Part shown: piece by piece, positions 63,277 to 64,000 of the stretch
How positions within the stretch are numbered: position 1 is the first letter of the stretch
Layout: each line of letters begins with the position of its first letter
NCBI GenBank assembly: GCA_947385775.1
Contig: CANDMI010000009.1
Location: 1-64,000 of the forward strand
Length of the DNA stretch: 64,000 nt
Direction of reading: 5' to 3'
Source: an uncultured Eubacterium sp.
GTDB taxonomy: Bacteria > Bacillota > Clostridia > Lachnospirales > Lachnospiraceae
Position numbers and translations under genes: made by a program
The notes under the pieces: model-generated
Told to the model about the DNA's origin: nothing
Database searches by the model: none
The model's input: only the letters and a program-made list of their open reading frames with translations

Positions 63277-64000
63277 TTGAAAAAAATTTTAAAATGGCTG
63301 TTGGAGTGTCCGATTTTGTTCATTTTACTGGCAATGTGGGCGGGGCTTGCGTTTCTGACCTGGAAGGAAGGGAAAATGCCTTTGGCTATGCGGCAAAACC
63401 TTGTACAAAATCCTGTATTTGCCGTATTATTAAGCCCACAGACGGATCTGCCAGAAATTGAGCCGCCGGATATCGACGTGGATCTTGCCTTAAAAAACGA
63501 CCCGTCAAAGCCGGACTCTTTACTGGATGATAAGGGAGGCGATAAGTCGGATGACATGATAAAAAATCCAACAAAAAATCCAACAAAAAATCCGACAAAA
63601 GATCCGTCAAAAGCGGATGGCAAAAAAACAGATGGAAAGGCGGACAGCCAACAAACCGGCGATAAAAAAACAGATCATGAAAAAAATGGGGACGGTAAGA
63701 CAGAGGGCGAAAATGAACCAGCCGGCGTAACAAGGTTTCGCGGATATAAGAAGGTGAAAACGGATTCTCCATACTATTCTGACCCTGGGGTAATGGCTTT
63801 GACTACGGACTATGATTACAAAAACGTGGAAAAGGATTATTTTGACGACGCGGTGTTTATCGGCGATTCCAGGACTGTGGGAATGCAGGATTATTCCGGA
63901 TTGGACAACGCTGCTTTTTTTGCGAAAACGGGCATGAACGTCTATGAGATTTTGGAGGATAAATTTATCAAAGACGGCGGGAAGGATGTCAGCGTCTCGG
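63277..64000 (+). CDS. SGNH/DHHW-like hydrolase, 3' end outside the window
   Basis: A TTG start (63277) preceded by GGAAAGTGGG. A membrane anchor at about 8-28 is followed by a low-complexity linker (about 60-150), rich in Lys, Asp, Pro and Thr, containing KNPT repeats. Then the SGNH domain starts at about 190 with FIGDSRTVGM (nucleophile S198). Coding stays open to the window edge (241 codons). SGNH proteins paired with MBOAT acyltransferases move acyl groups onto glycans; this one follows the MBOAT gene by 130 bases. A lone esterase is the alternative. Confidence 0.8.
   Translation, partial: MKKILKWLLECPILFILLAMWAGLAFLTWKEGKMPLAMRQNLVQNPVFAVLLSPQTDLPEIEPPDIDVDLALKNDPSKPDSLLDDKGGDKSDDMIKNPTKNPTKNPTKDPSKADGKKTDGKADSQQTGDKKTDHEKNGDGKTEGENEPAGVTRFRGYKKVKTDSPYYSDPGVMALTTDYDYKNVEKDYFDDAVFIGDSRTVGMQDYSGLDNAAFFAKTGMNVYEILEDKFIKDGGKDVSVS
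63561..63606 (+). repeat. KNPT tandem repeat in the SGNH gene
   Basis: Twelve-base units (AAAAATCCAACA type) are repeated three to four times, encoding KNPT-KNPT-KNPT-KDPS in the linker between the membrane anchor and the SGNH domain. Confidence 0.8.

Noticed and set aside
1..64000. tRNA, rRNA, CRISPR array or phage structural genes
   Set aside because: Looked for cloverleaf T-loop motifs, regularly spaced direct repeats and phage gene orders; none was seen by eye. A computed search could still find a weak case.

Overview
The window reads as the chromosome of an anaerobic, fermentative Gram-positive bacterium of the class Clostridia, most likely family Lachnospiraceae. This is inferred from the gene set: FeFe-hydrogenase maturases HydF and HydG, formate-tetrahydrofolate ligase, PTS sugar uptake with antitermination, XdhC/MoaA/ModAB molybdenum genes, DUF5721 and DUF6142 proteins, BIG2-domain secreted proteins, AGGAGG-type ribosome binding sites and TTGACA/TATAAT promoters. 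No rRNA, tRNA or CRISPR array was recognised, and no species can be named.

Layout. (1) 0-9 kb: a truncated gene, a CrtO-like membrane protein, an OmpR-type response regulator and histidine kinase pair, two small exported proteins, an EpsG-like membrane protein, and a MacB-type ABC transporter whose promoter carries an 11-bp-spaced direct repeat suited to an OmpR-type regulator. (2) 9-19 kb, sugar uptake: glcT and ptsG (with a RAT/terminator antitermination leader), an orphan FliD-like protein, a structured repeat block, and a divergent trehalose locus treR / treP-treC with three TGTTTAAACA operators. (3) 19-23.5 kb: a secreted protein, then xdhC-moaA-modA-modB for molybdenum uptake and cofactor insertion; modC is absent. 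(4) 23.5-36.2 kb: a 2342-residue exported protein, a 1012-residue exported propeller protein and a LuxR-type ATPase regulator. (5) 36.2-43.4 kb, an AT-rich accessory island rich in decay: an IS3 transposase remnant, a Fic remnant, an unknown 273-residue membrane protein, a J-domain gene with an in-frame amber codon, a small gene ending in a -1 frameshift context, an XRE regulator, several proteins of about 50 residues, a candidate ~100-nt RNA and a Tn916-type integrase broken in a C8 run. (6) 43.4-51 kb: pyrE-vanZ-DUF6142, an M29 aminopeptidase, purE, hydF, hydG, cold-shock protein. (7) 51-64 kb: DUF5721, a transglutaminase lipoprotein/AAA ATPase/thioredoxin reductase operon, a BIG2 protein, an L,D-transpeptidase, fhs, a coiled-coil protein, and an MBOAT acyltransferase followed by a truncated SGNH protein.

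How parts work together. The two sugar systems use different control logic: ptsG by antitermination through GlcT, treP/treC by repression through TreR. HydF and HydG lie together but hydE and the hydrogenase are outside the window. The molybdenum cluster supplies metal and maturation for a hydroxylase not present here. The MBOAT/SGNH pair is a plausible glycan O-acylation module.

The most distinctive features are: short degenerate tandem repeats in front of many genes and inside two coding regions; a perfect A_AAA_AAG slippery heptamer that joins two halves of a small island gene; a promoter-hairpin-terminator unit upstream of the integrase; and a 19-bp motif repeated in two separate convergent-gene spacers.
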